NCBI GenBank assembly: GCA_016703965.1
Contig: JADJBB010000004.1
Span: forward strand, 1 to 64,000
Direction: 5' to 3'
Origin: Acidobacteriota bacterium
Lineage (GTDB): Bacteria > Acidobacteriota > Blastocatellia > Pyrinomonadales > Pyrinomonadaceae
DNA length: 64,000 nt
Shown: piece by piece, positions 26,082 through 34,621 of the stretch
Numbering within the stretch: position 1 is the first letter of the stretch
Layout of the letters: every line of letters begins with the position of its first letter
The notes under the pieces: model-generated
Told to the model about the DNA's origin: nothing
The model's input: the letters and a program-made list of their open reading frames with translations, nothing else
Databases searched by the model: none
Made by a program: the position numbers and the translations under genes

Positions 26082-26900
26082 ATGTCTCACGAAAAGGAAC
26101 TTCAAGGTGTTGGCCCGACGCACTGCCCGTGCCTGTCCGTTATCATGCCGGCGTATAACGAAGAAGCAACGCTCACGATGATCGTGGAACGGGTCATCGG
26201 CATTCCTCACCTGCTGGAGCTCGTGATCGTCGATGATTGCTCTTCGGACAAGACCGGCGAGATCGCGAAACGGCTTGCGGAGAAGTATTCGGCGATCGAA
26301 TATGTTCGCCATGATAAAAACAAAGGAAAGACCGAAGCCCTGAAAAAAGGTTTCGCGATGGCGAAGGGCGACGTAGTTATCGTTCAGGACGCCGATCTGG
26401 AATACGACCCGAATGAGATCCAGGACGTGATCAGCCCGATCTTGCATGGACACGCGGATGTCGTTTACGGGTCGCGATTCATGGTGAAAAAAGCAACACG
26501 GATCCTCTATTTCACCCACTATCTCGCCAATAAGTCGCTTACATTTTTCTCGAACTGCTTCACTAACCTCAACATGAGCGACATGGAAACGTGCTACAAA
26601 GCGTTTCGCAGCGAGATCGCTCGAAATATGATAATCACATCGAGCGGTTTCGGATTTGAGGTCGAGGTCACGGCCAAGATCGCGAAGCTGAACGCCGCGA
26701 TATACGAGGTGCCGATCAGCTATTACGGCCGAACGTACGACGAAGGCAAAAAGATCGGGTTTAAGGACGGCGTTGCTGCTCTTTTTTACGTGTTGAAATA
26801 CAATCTCTTCGTTTCGAAAAAAGGCTCGTTTCAAAACTCATTTGAGCTGGCGAAAAAGATCACGCAGCCATACCTCACCGCCGGAGAAACCAATGAATGA
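26082..26900 (+). CDS. Family 2 glycosyltransferase (dolichol-phosphate mannosyltransferase-like)
   Basis: A 272-residue cytoplasmic GT-A enzyme. Motifs are SVIMPAYNEEATLTMIVERV, the nucleotide-sugar site VIVDDCSSDKTGEIAKRLAE, the metal-binding DxD-like QDADLEYDPNE and GSRFM. Near 170 is DMETCYKAF, typical of polyprenyl-phosphate sugar synthases. No C-terminal membrane helices are present. It probably makes polyprenyl-phosphate-mannose or -glucose, the donor used by GT-C enzymes like the divergent neighbour. Its stop overlaps the start region of the methyltransferase gene, so the two are coupled. Confidence 0.88.
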   Translation: MSHEKELQGVGPTHCPCLSVIMPAYNEEATLTMIVERVIGIPHLLELVIVDDCSSDKTGEIAKRLAEKYSAIEYVRHDKNKGKTEALKKGFAMAKGDVVIVQDADLEYDPNEIQDVISPILHGHADVVYGSRFMVKKATRILYFTHYLANKSLTFFSNCFTNLNMSDMETCYKAFRSEIARNMIITSSGFGFEVEVTAKIAKLNAAIYEVPISYYGRTYDEGKKIGFKDGVAALFYVLKYNLFVSKKGSFQNSFELAKKITQPYLTAGETNE

Positions 26901-27615
26901 CCCCGCGGTCTACATAGGCAAGGATCTGGAGGCAATGTCGTTCGCCGTCAATTATCACCGGTGGATCCTGGATGAGCTGAAGCCGTTCATCGGCGACCAT
27001 GTCGTCGAAGTCGGTGCCGGAATAGGCAGCTTTACAGAATTACTGTTAGAACTAGAGCCGCAAAGCCTCGCCCTCGTCGAGCCGTCGGAAATGTTCTATA
27101 GCCTCGAGGTAAATACGGCGGAAAGGGAAAGCAAAACTGATCTGAGCCTTTACCATTCTGTCTTTACAGAAGCGGCAGGGGCGATCGTCGCGAAACAACG
27201 GCCCGATACGATCATTTACGTCAACGTTCTCGAACATATTGAGGACGATGAAAACGAACTAAAAGCAGTTTTCGATACGCTCGCGGACGGCGGGCATTGC
27301 CTGATATTTGTGCCGGCGTTGATGAGCCTTTACGGCGAATTCGACCGCAAAGTCGGGCATTTTCGCAGGTATTCAAAAAGAGAACTTGAGGAAAAATGCC
27401 GGGCTGCGGGATTTAACATCGTGCGGTCGTTCTTTTTCGATATCGCGGGCGTTCTGCTGTGGTATATGAAATATCGCGTGCTCAACTCTGACGGCCTCGG
27501 TTCACAGGCCGTCACAGCGTATGACAATTTGGTCGTGCCGATAATGCGCCGTATCGAACCGATCACCGGAGTGCCCGTTGGCAAGAATCTGCTGGCGATC
27601 ATTAGGAAAGCGTGA
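26893..27615 (+). CDS. SAM-dependent class I methyltransferase
   Basis: A 240-residue methyltransferase. The SAM-binding region is VVEVGAGIGSFTELLLELEP, followed by LALVEPSEMF and the motif-II/III stretch TIIYVNVLEHIEDDENELKA. GHFRRYSKRELEEKCRAAGF is typical of class I enzymes working on lipids or sugars. The ATG at 26893 overlaps the glycosyltransferase stop, with GGAG eight bases before it. The C-terminal WYMKYRVLNSDGLG segment may contact membrane. The acceptor is unknown; the glycosyltransferase link suggests a glycolipid intermediate. Confidence 0.8.
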   Translation: MNDPAVYIGKDLEAMSFAVNYHRWILDELKPFIGDHVVEVGAGIGSFTELLLELEPQSLALVEPSEMFYSLEVNTAERESKTDLSLYHSVFTEAAGAIVAKQRPDTIIYVNVLEHIEDDENELKAVFDTLADGGHCLIFVPALMSLYGEFDRKVGHFRRYSKRELEEKCRAAGFNIVRSFFFDIAGVLLWYMKYRVLNSDGLGSQAVTAYDNLVVPIMRRIEPITGVPVGKNLLAIIRKA

Positions 27616-27673
27616 GCTTTTGCCCTTTTGGATGAAAAGCCTGATAATAAAAGCCTGAAAATAAGAGAGTTTT

Positions 27674-28207
27674 ATGAAGTTTTTCTCTGATATCAGGTTA
27701 TTGGTACTTGCGATCTGGCTGGGAGCGGCAGTGTTTTTTATCGGTGTCGCTCAAGCAGCCTTCGCGGTGCTGCCGCAGCGGGAACTCGCCGGAGCGGTCG
27801 TGAACCGAACGCTCGCGATCCTGAATTTCAGCGGAATGGCGATCTCGGTTTTCCTGATCCTTACGTCTTTGCTCGCAACGTCGCGGATCAGCAAACTTTG
27901 GCTCTGGGTTGAGCGATTCCTGCTGCTGGTGATCGCGGCGGCGTGTGCGGTTGGGCAATTTGTGATCGGCTTATGGCTGGCTTCGGTAAGAGCTCAGATC
28001 GGGAAACCGATCGATGACGTACCGCTCGATGATCCGTTGCGGATACAATTCAACATGCTGCACGAGTATTCGGTTTGGGTGCTGTTTGCAGGAATGGTCG
28101 CGGCTCTGATCGCATTTTTTATTATCGCGAATCGCAAGTTCAGCTCGGCTCCGGCCAAGGCTGAAAAAGATAATATTTACGATTTCTCAAAAGAATTTAA
28201 GGTCTGA
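27674..28207 (+). CDS. DUF4149 membrane protein
   Basis: A 177-residue inner-membrane protein with four hydrophobic segments matching DUF4149. Segment 1 is LLVLAIWLGAAVFFIGVAQA; later are ILNFSGMAISVFLILTSLLA, LLLVIAAACAVGQFVIGLWL and EYSVWVLFAGMVAALIAFFI. Conserved polar residues occur in the loops (QRELAGAVVNRTL, NMLHEY). The function of the family is not known. It is followed after 6 bases by the GrdB-like gene, suggesting co-transcription. Two copies of AAAAGCCTGA lie in the short leader. Confidence 0.78.
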   Translation: MKFFSDIRLLVLAIWLGAAVFFIGVAQAAFAVLPQRELAGAVVNRTLAILNFSGMAISVFLILTSLLATSRISKLWLWVERFLLLVIAAACAVGQFVIGLWLASVRAQIGKPIDDVPLDDPLRIQFNMLHEYSVWVLFAGMVAALIAFFIIANRKFSSAPAKAEKDNIYDFSKEFKV

Positions 28208-28213
28208 TTAGAT

Positions 28214-29005
28214 ATGGAACTGATCGAAAATCTCGAAGTTTTTTCAGGACGTTTTTCCCGTTGGAATGCGAACGACAACCTCACGAACTATCCGTGGGTC
28301 GAGAATGTCCATTCCCCTTTTACGCCGGTCCGCCGTGCGTTGCCGATGCTTAACCTCGCGCTCATATCGTCCGCCGGTGCGTATATTGACGGAATGGATC
28401 CGTTCGACACTTCGAGCCGGGATGGGGATCTGAACTTCCTCGAAATTCCCGTCGAGGTCGAGGCAGGTGATCTTCGTTACACCGCCAAAGGCTACGACCC
28501 GAAAGCCGTGCAGGAAGACCGTAACTGTCAGATCCCCGTCGATCGACTAACGGAATACGCCGAAAACGGCGTCATCGGCGGCCTTAACAACGTCTGGTGG
28601 AGCCTCAGCAGCCACATTCCGAACGCCGAACGAGTCGCTCAAGAGATAGCCCCGAAGATCGCCGAACGCCTCCATCGCTACGAGGTGCAGGCAGCCCTGC
28701 TCATCCCGGCATCGCGTCTCTGCCACCAAACCCTTGGCATTATCGCCCGCGGCATTGAAGAAAGCGGCATCCCGACGATGACCATCTCCGTCGACCCAAA
28801 ACTGACCGATATGGTCCGCCCACCGCGAACGGCTTACTACAACGGAGAACTCGGCACGGTTGCCGGCAAGCCGAATTTCAGGGAATATCAGTTGAGGATC
28901 CTCGATGAAGCTTTGCGATGGACCGAGACGTTCGACCAACCCGGATCCCGCAAACTCGCGGTCGATCTGGAAACATCGGTCGAAGCCGCTCGCGGCGAAA
29001 GGTAA
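28214..29005 (+). CDS. Glycine/sarcosine/betaine reductase component B-like protein (no selenocysteine)
   Basis: A 263-residue protein resembling the GrdB/PrdB family of selenoprotein reductases. Family text includes LALISSAGAYIDGMDPFD, GDLNFLEIPVEVE, NCQIPVDRLTEYAENGVIGG and LGIIARGIEESGIPTMTISV. Family members in Clostridia carry Sec in the second half; here the matching region reads PASRLCHQT, with one Cys and no in-frame TGA. Such short aerobic relatives are widespread and uncharacterised. It is not expected to act in Stickland reduction without its partners, none of which are present. A long hairpin follows directly. Confidence 0.75.
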   Translation: MELIENLEVFSGRFSRWNANDNLTNYPWVENVHSPFTPVRRALPMLNLALISSAGAYIDGMDPFDTSSRDGDLNFLEIPVEVEAGDLRYTAKGYDPKAVQEDRNCQIPVDRLTEYAENGVIGGLNNVWWSLSSHIPNAERVAQEIAPKIAERLHRYEVQAALLIPASRLCHQTLGIIARGIEESGIPTMTISVDPKLTDMVRPPRTAYYNGELGTVAGKPNFREYQLRILDEALRWTETFDQPGSRKLAVDLETSVEAARGER

Positions 29006-29009
29006 GAAA

Positions 29010-29085
29010 GTAACCACGAAAGTACACGAAAAAGCACGAACTGGGCGATCCTATTTCGTGCTTTTTCGTGTACTTTCGTTGTTAC
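29010..29085. repeat. Long perfect hairpin made of ACGAA-type units
   Basis: Arms of 25 bases (29016-29040 and 29055-29079) are exact inverses, with 5 more paired bases beyond a single mismatch. The arm is built of three ACGAA-ended units of about 10 bases. It lies between the convergent GrdB-like and DUF2585 genes, and can act as terminator for both. A related element is at 53100-53172. Confidence 0.9.
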
Positions 29086-29087
29086 TC

Positions 29088-29675
29088 TTACTTCCCTATC
29101 TGCCAGAGCTTGATCGCTTCGACTGGATAGAGCAGCATAATTATATTGATCACAAGGCTATCGCGGATGGTCAGAATGAGGATGGCTTCCGTCAGGACGA
29201 AAAGAGCAACTGACTTCCAGAATCTGAGTTTATACGCGATCACGAAGCCGGTCGCACAGCAGACGATATCTGCGAGGGAATTGATTATCGAATCGCCGAA
29301 ATAGTCGAGCGAGATCGTTTCTTCGCGATAGCGATTGATAATGTAGCTTGAATTCTCCGCGACCTCCCACGAGCTTTCGATCAGGACAGCGAGAACGAGC
29401 CGCCACGCCAGCGGCATTTTCCTGAAAACAAGCCCGATCAGCCAAAACTCAAGAACGCCGTGCAGAATGTGCGTGAACGAATACGGATCCATTACATGCT
29501 GCGAATTGTGTGACGTCCAGATATCCCACGACCACGGCATATAATCGCCCGCCTGACACCACCAGACACGCCCTTGAAAGTTGAGCATGACGATGGTGAT
29601 AAAAACTACGGCGAGACAGGCGAGAAGCGGCTTTGTCTCGAACAGGCCTCGTTGTTGTAAGTTCGGATCCGGCAT
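29088..29675 (-). CDS. DUF2585 (UPF0314) membrane protein
   Basis: A 195-residue inner-membrane protein matching DUF2585. The family core is SHNSQHVMDPYSFTHILHGV, followed by WRLVLAVLIESSWEVAENSS, YIINRYREETISLDYFGDSI and INSLADIVCCATGF. Membrane segments lie at LLACLAVVFITIVMLNF, in the middle helices, and at the C-terminus. The conserved His, Glu and Asp residues suggest a membrane enzyme, but the function is unknown. ATG 29675 is preferred; the frame is open 25 codons further up, through a repeat arm. No clear ribosome site is visible. Confidence 0.82.
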   Translation of the reverse strand: MPDPNLQQRGLFETKPLLACLAVVFITIVMLNFQGRVWWCQAGDYMPWSWDIWTSHNSQHVMDPYSFTHILHGVLEFWLIGLVFRKMPLAWRLVLAVLIESSWEVAENSSYIINRYREETISLDYFGDSIINSLADIVCCATGFVIAYKLRFWKSVALFVLTEAILILTIRDSLVINIIMLLYPVEAIKLWQIGK

Positions 29676-29747
29676 TTTGAAAATGATTTTGCGTCGAAAA
29701 CGAGGTTTCTGCAAGTCCCCTTGAAAATCGTCCGCACAATCGTTGCG

Positions 29748-29838
29748 CAAGCCCGCGCGTAAGCAAGGGCGAATTATTCAATTTTAGCGGAGTCAACACC
29801 CCGGGTTCGGAAATCGCCCCTGCTTACGCGCGGGCTTG
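29748..29838. repeat. Inverted repeat element (GCGCGTAAGC core)
   Basis: Arms 29748-29772 and 29814-29838 are 25 bases long and match with one mismatch. The spacer is 41 bases. The core resembles the CCTGCGTNAGCGG arms found at 31364, 50395 and 50662. It lies in the divergent region between DUF2585 and glpD and runs close to the glpD start. Confidence 0.85.
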
Positions 29839-29892
29839 AGCAAGATTCGACTTTGCCACGCCCGTGGTTTTGAGCAAGAATCTAGGTTGGTT

Positions 29893-31385
29893 ATGAACCG
29901 AGACGAAAACTTAGAGCGAGTTCGCAAACACAAACAGCCGTGGGACATCATCGTCATTGGCGGCGGGGCGACCGGTGTCGGCTGTGCTCTGGACGCTGCT
30001 TCGCGCAGGCTCGATGTACTGCTTTTAGAACAGCACGACTTCGGCAAAGGAACCTCGAGCCGCAGTACAAAGCTCGTCCACGGCGGTGTTCGTTATCTGG
30101 CACAGGGCGATCTGGGACTTGTCCGCGAAGCCCTGTCGGAACGCTCAACGCTGCTGCAAAATGCTCCGCATGTCGTTCACATACAGGAGTTTATAGTCCC
30201 CTGTTACAGTTTGTGGCAAAAGGTATTTTATGGCGTCGGTCTCAAGATCTACGATCTTCTCGCTGGCAGCAAACGCATTGGCCGATCAAAGATCTTGTCG
30301 CGGAGCGAAACTACCAGGCGGTTTCCGACCGTCAACACCGAAGGCCTTTCAGGCGGCATTCTTTACCATGATGGTCAATTCGACGATGCTCGACTGCTCA
30401 TCGACATGGCTCGAACGGCTGATGGCGTTGGTGCATGCCTGATAAATTATGCTCCGGTTCTCGATTTTCAGGATGACGACTTAGGATCGATAGTGGGCGT
30501 TAAATTTAGAGATCTGGAAACTGGCGAGATACATAAGGTTCTCGCCCGCACCATCATAAACGCAACCGGTGCATTCTGCGATCCGATCAGGAAAAATGCT
30601 GACCCTAAGGCAAAACCTGTCGTAACATTCGCGCAGGGCTCGCACATCGTTCTCGAACGCCGTTTTTTGCCGTCAGATGCTGCCCTGATGATCCCCAAAA
30701 CAAGCGATGGCCGTGTTCTGTTTTGCATTCCGTGGCACGACCATGTCATCGTCGGCACCACCGACATATCAGTGGAATCAGCTGTTCTCGAACCCGAGGC
30801 TCTCGATGCCGAGATCGATTTCATCCTGGAAACGGTCGGCGGATATTTAACGGAACGCCCAAAGCGAGCCGACATCCTGAGTGTTTTTGCCGGAATTCGC
30901 CCATTAGTAAACCGCTCTGATGCAAAAAACACAGCCGCTCTGTCCCGCAGTCACGAGCTGTTCGTCGATGCCGACGTTGTAATCACCATCACAGGCGGAA
31001 AATGGACGACCTATCGAAGAATGGCTGAGGACGCTGTGGATCGGGCCGTCGAGATCGGCAGCCTTGACGCGAGCTGCTGTGTCACGGCAAACCTGAAGAT
31101 CTCAGCACCGCCAAAAAGCAGCGGCCAGCGGCTTCATAAAGATCTCCAATACACGGATGATGATGTGGTGCGTGCCGTTCGCGACGAGATGGCACGGACC
31201 GTCGAAGACGTTCTGCCCGGCGAACCCGAACGCTATTCCTCAACGCTGCCGCAGCCATCGAAATGGCTCCAAAGATCGCGGAGATCATGGCTCGGGAATT
31301 AGGAAGGGATAGTGAATGGGTCACCGCAGAGATAGCGGCGTTCAGGAAAACGGCATGTAGATACCGGTCGGAACCGTCTGCGTGA
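29893..31385 (+). CDS. glpD: Aerobic glycerol-3-phosphate dehydrogenase GlpD (frameshift near the C-terminus)
   Basis: FAD-dependent oxidation of glycerol-3-phosphate to dihydroxyacetone phosphate at the inner membrane. The FAD motif is VIGGGATGVGCALDAASR, followed by TSSRSTKLVHGGVRYL and later TITGGKWTTYRRMAEDAVD. ATG 29893 opens the usual N-terminus; the frame continues 19 codons upstream through a repeat arm. The annotated frame ends at 31302 with unrelated sequence. Adding one G near 31217 restores the family ending (LFLNAAAAIEMAPKIAEIMA, then RELGRDSEWVTAEIAAF) to a stop at 31383-31385. The last residues, RYRSEPSA, come from a palindromic repeat. Sequencing error is the likeliest cause. 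Confidence 0.92.
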
Positions 31386-31460
31386 GCGGCCGGAATGAAC
31401 GAGGTTGGGCCAGATTTCTATGCATGCTTCGTTCCGCCCGCTTACGCAGGCGGTTCTGAC
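31364..31460. repeat. Imperfect inverted repeat element overlapping the glpD end
   Basis: The left arm (31364-31401, GGAACCGTCTGCGTGAGCGG core) and the right arm (31425-31460, CCGCTTACGCAGGCGGTTC core) are imperfect inverses. The right arm belongs to the CCTGCGTNAGCGG family seen in the M1 peptidase gene. The left arm supplies the last codons of the restored glpD frame. Confidence 0.75.
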
Positions 31461-31467
31461 CCGTGCT

Positions 31468-32364
31468 CTAGTAAACGAGCTTCATTACAAACGCTTCCCA
31501 CCGACGCTGAAACGCGAGCATATCTCGCTCGCCGAGAACTCTCTGAAGAGTTTTGTATCCGGTCGGATCGGTCTTTACGGTCGCGCTGAATTCTTTGTAG
31601 TACCTCACAAGCAGTTTCTTTTCCTGCAGGTAATACATCAGATAGCGTGCCTGGGCGTAATTCGTTCCGGTTGCTTCCTTATAAAACTCGCCGTCGGACA
31701 TTGACGTCATTGCCTTGAACGTTGGCACAATTTTTTTACGCAAACCGTTCTGCAGCCCGCGCAGGCGCCAGTTTGTGTATCCGTAGATATGGCCATCGAC
31801 GGTTCCCGACTGTTCGTAGAGCGAGCCCATTCCTTCGTTGAACCACGCCGGACAATCCGGAAAATTCACTTCCATAAACGGATGAACGATCTCGTGAACG
31901 AGCGTTCCGCCGCCGGTCGCGATGTTCATTATCAGGGCCTTTTTTGATGGAGAATAATAACCGTACGGCGTGTCCGGTTCGTCGTTGAAGAATTCTTTGG
32001 CATGCTTTCGATACGACGTTTCGTCCTTCAGTAGCCAGATCTCAAGAATGTTTGCGGGGTCTTTCTTGAAGTAGTCCTGCTTGAGCTTCTGTATTGTTCC
32101 GCGAACGACATCCTTAGCCCACTGCTCTACGCGATCGGCGCTATCATCGCCCACGACAATGAACGGCCGCTCGACCAGAACCGTGAAGCCGCGTCCCTTG
32201 AGCTTTGCTCTGAGCTGCGAAGCGTGGGTCTCGAAAGCTTCGGCGGTTGGAAGATCTGCCGCTATCCGCGTCTGCGGCCTAGCCATTACCGGGAAAGAGA
32301 GAGCCGCAAAAAGAACCAGTATAAAAATTACGCGGCCGGTACTGAACATTCGGTAGTACATCAT
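31468..32364 (-). CDS. Exported HExxH zinc-peptidase-like protein (DUF1570 type)
   Basis: A 298-residue exported protein with a signal peptide (VIFILVLFAALSFPVMA). The central part has a gluzincin-like zinc site, TLVHEIVHPFMEVNFPDCPA, followed by WFNEGMGSLYEQSG, where Glu supplies the third ligand. This fits the DUF1570-type family of secreted putative peptidases. The N-terminal part contains FTVLVERPFIVVGDDSADRV, and the C-terminal part is helical. No adjacent substrate gene. Enzyme activity is likely from the intact motif but unproven. Confidence 0.75.
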   Translation of the reverse strand: MMYYRMFSTGRVIFILVLFAALSFPVMARPQTRIAADLPTAEAFETHASQLRAKLKGRGFTVLVERPFIVVGDDSADRVEQWAKDVVRGTIQKLKQDYFKKDPANILEIWLLKDETSYRKHAKEFFNDEPDTPYGYYSPSKKALIMNIATGGGTLVHEIVHPFMEVNFPDCPAWFNEGMGSLYEQSGTVDGHIYGYTNWRLRGLQNGLRKKIVPTFKAMTSMSDGEFYKEATGTNYAQARYLMYYLQEKKLLVRYYKEFSATVKTDPTGYKTLQRVLGERDMLAFQRRWEAFVMKLVY

Positions 32365-32404
32365 ATACGATGAACGCCGCCGCCGCGAGACATTTGCAGA
32401 AAAT

Positions 32405-32854
32405 CTACTCGGTCGAAACGACGTCTTCGCCTTTTAACGCGGCATTCAGCGTATGCCAGCTAAGCGATGCACATTTGACGCGCGCCGGGAACTCAAGGAC
32501 GCCCGAAAATATTTTCAGCTTGCCTAGATCGTTGTCGTCAGTCTCAATGTCAAGATCGCCAGTGACCATGCGGTGAAACTCATCAAAAATATGGTGAGCC
32601 TCGTCCCTGGTTTTCCCCTTTACAGCCTGCGTCATCATCGACGCCGAAGCCTTTGAGATCGCACAGCCCGACCCCTTGAACGCCACGTCCGTCACCGTGT
32701 CGCCGTCCAGCTTGACGTAAACACGCAAGGCATCGCCGCAAAGCGGATTCTTCCCGTCCGCATATTGATCCGCATCTGCGATCTCATGAAAATTCCGCGG
32801 GTTCTTGTTGTGTTCTAAAATCGTTTCCTGATAAAGCTCGTTTAATTCTGACAT
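32405..32854 (-). CDS. sufU: SufU iron-sulfur assembly protein
   Basis: A 149-residue protein of the SufU/IscU-like family. It accepts sulfur from SufS for Fe-S cluster assembly. The zinc/active-site ligands are present: Cys39 and Asp41 (NPLCGD), Cys64 (GSGCAISKAS) and Cys128 (ARVKCASLSW). The SufU-type insert of about 18 residues between Cys64 and Cys128 (DEFHRMVTGDLDIET region) distinguishes it from IscU. ATG at 32854 directly follows the fhs stop, so it is translationally coupled to that gene. SufS is encoded 3 kb upstream on the same strand. Confidence 0.93.
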   Translation of the reverse strand: MSELNELYQETILEHNKNPRNFHEIADADQYADGKNPLCGDALRVYVKLDGDTVTDVAFKGSGCAISKASASMMTQAVKGKTRDEAHHIFDEFHRMVTGDLDIETDDNDLGKLKIFSGVLEFPARVKCASLSWHTLNAALKGEDVVSTE

Positions 32855-34555
32855 CTAGAATAATCCTACAATATTTCCGTTCTCATCGATATCCACGTGC
32901 TCCGCTGCCGGATGTTCGGGCAACGCAGGCATAGTTCGCATATCACCGCAGATCGGATAAATAAAGCCCGCGCCGACGCTCGCACGGACCTCGCGGATCG
33001 GCAGAGTGAAACCGGTCGGGGCTCCTTTTAGTTTTGGATCATGGCTCAAGCTCAAATGAGTTTTTGCCATGCAGATCGGAAGGTTGCCGAATCCATTCGC
33101 CTCATACGAGGCGATCTGCTGATCGGCGAACGGCTCGAAAAATACATCCGCGGCACCGTAGATCTTTTTAGCAATGGTCTCGATCTTGGTTTTGATGGGC
33201 TGGTCGAGGTCGTATAGGAATTTAAATTCGCTCGGTTGCTCGGCCGCATCGATCACCATTTCGGCTAGCTCGATCGCTCCTTTTCCGCCATCGGCCCAAT
33301 GGGTCGAAACCGCGGCTCCGAGAGCCCCGGATTCGATCGCGATCCGTTTTACGGCCTCGATCTCTTCCGGATGATCTGATTCGAACGCGTTTATGGCAAC
33401 GACCGGCGTCACGCCGTGCAGGCGAACATTCTCGATCTGCTTGCGAAGGTTCGCCGCCCCTGCCTCGACGTCAGCAACACTGCACTCAAGCATTTCCGGC
33501 GGCAGAGGACGGCCGGCGACGATCTTGTATTTGCCGCTGTGCGATTTCAGAGCTCGAATGGTCGCGACGATCACGCAGGCGTCAGGCGTGAGGCCGCTGT
33601 ATCGGCATTTGATGTTAAAGAATTTCTCAGCTCCGATGTCAGCTCCAAATCCGGATTCGGTCATCAGGTAATCCGCCGTTTTGATGCCGATCAGATCGGC
33701 GAGAATGCTGCTGTTGCCGTGTGCGACGTTAGCGAAAGGCCCGGCGTGAACTAACGCCGGTGTATTCTCAAGCGTTTGCATGATCGTCGGCCTGATCGCA
33801 TCGAGCATCAGCACGGTCATTGCTCCGGCCGCACCGATCTCTTCGGCAGTGACAGGCTGTTTATCATGCGTCATTCCGACCACGATCCGGCCGAACCGCT
33901 TTCGCATATCCTGAAGCGACGTTGTGAGCGCGAGGATCGCCATTACTTCTGACGCGACCGTAATATCAAAACCCGTCTCACGCGGAATGCCGCCTTCCAT
34001 TCGGCCGCCGAGGCCGACGATGATCTTGCGTAAAGCTCGGTCATTCGTATCAACGACGCGTTTCCAGGTGATGCTGTGCGGATTTATATTGAGCGGATTG
34101 CCGCGGAGCAATTTGTTATCGATCATCGCAGCGAGCAGATTGTTTGCCGCCGTAACGGCATGAATATCGCCGGTCAGATTGAGATTAAACGTCTCCATCG
34201 GCACGACCTGCGAATAGCCGCCGCCTGCAGCTCCACCCTTAATACCGAACGTCGGCCCTTGCGACGGCTGCCGCAAGCTAACAACAGAGCGTTTGCCGAG
34301 GTGCTTCATCGCCTCGCCGAGGCCTATGAGTGTCGTGGATTTACCTTCACCGAGCGGTGTCGGAGTGATTGCGGAAACGTCAATGTATTTGGCGTTCGGG
34401 CGATCCTTGAATTTCTCAATGACGTTGAGCCGCACCTTAGCGATGTAAGGGCTGCCGTAAAGGTCGATATCGTCAGGGCCGAGGCCAAGCTGTTCAGCGA
34501 TCTCGGTCACGGGCCGCATTTTGGCGTGTTGGGCAATATAAAGATCAGAATACAT
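32855..34555 (-). CDS. fhs: Formate--tetrahydrofolate ligase
   Basis: ATP-dependent formation of 10-formyl-tetrahydrofolate from formate, feeding one-carbon metabolism. About 566 residues, the normal length. The P-loop-like motif is TPTPLGEGKSTTLIGLGEAM, and other family text is RQPSQGPTFGIKGGAAGGGY, LTGDIHAVTAANNLLAAMID and FANVAHGNSSILADLIGIKT. The ATG at 34555 is preferred to the TTG six codons earlier. It is followed without a gap by sufU. No other folate genes are in the window. Confidence 0.97.
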   Translation of the reverse strand: MYSDLYIAQHAKMRPVTEIAEQLGLGPDDIDLYGSPYIAKVRLNVIEKFKDRPNAKYIDVSAITPTPLGEGKSTTLIGLGEAMKHLGKRSVVSLRQPSQGPTFGIKGGAAGGGYSQVVPMETFNLNLTGDIHAVTAANNLLAAMIDNKLLRGNPLNINPHSITWKRVVDTNDRALRKIIVGLGGRMEGGIPRETGFDITVASEVMAILALTTSLQDMRKRFGRIVVGMTHDKQPVTAEEIGAAGAMTVLMLDAIRPTIMQTLENTPALVHAGPFANVAHGNSSILADLIGIKTADYLMTESGFGADIGAEKFFNIKCRYSGLTPDACVIVATIRALKSHSGKYKIVAGRPLPPEMLECSVADVEAGAANLRKQIENVRLHGVTPVVAINAFESDHPEEIEAVKRIAIESGALGAAVSTHWADGGKGAIELAEMVIDAAEQPSEFKFLYDLDQPIKTKIETIAKKIYGAADVFFEPFADQQIASYEANGFGNLPICMAKTHLSLSHDPKLKGAPTGFTLPIREVRASVGAGFIYPICGDMRTMPALPEHPAAEHVDIDENGNIVGLF

Positions 34556-34621
34556 GGTCGGATTATCTATCAATTAGCCCGCGGTTGAAAGTGATGCCGC
34601 TCACATCCGGCAAAAAGATCG

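Noticed and set aside
28700..28780. Selenocysteine codon in the GrdB-like gene
   Set aside because: No in-frame TGA occurs in the active-site region; the reading frame is continuous with Cys.
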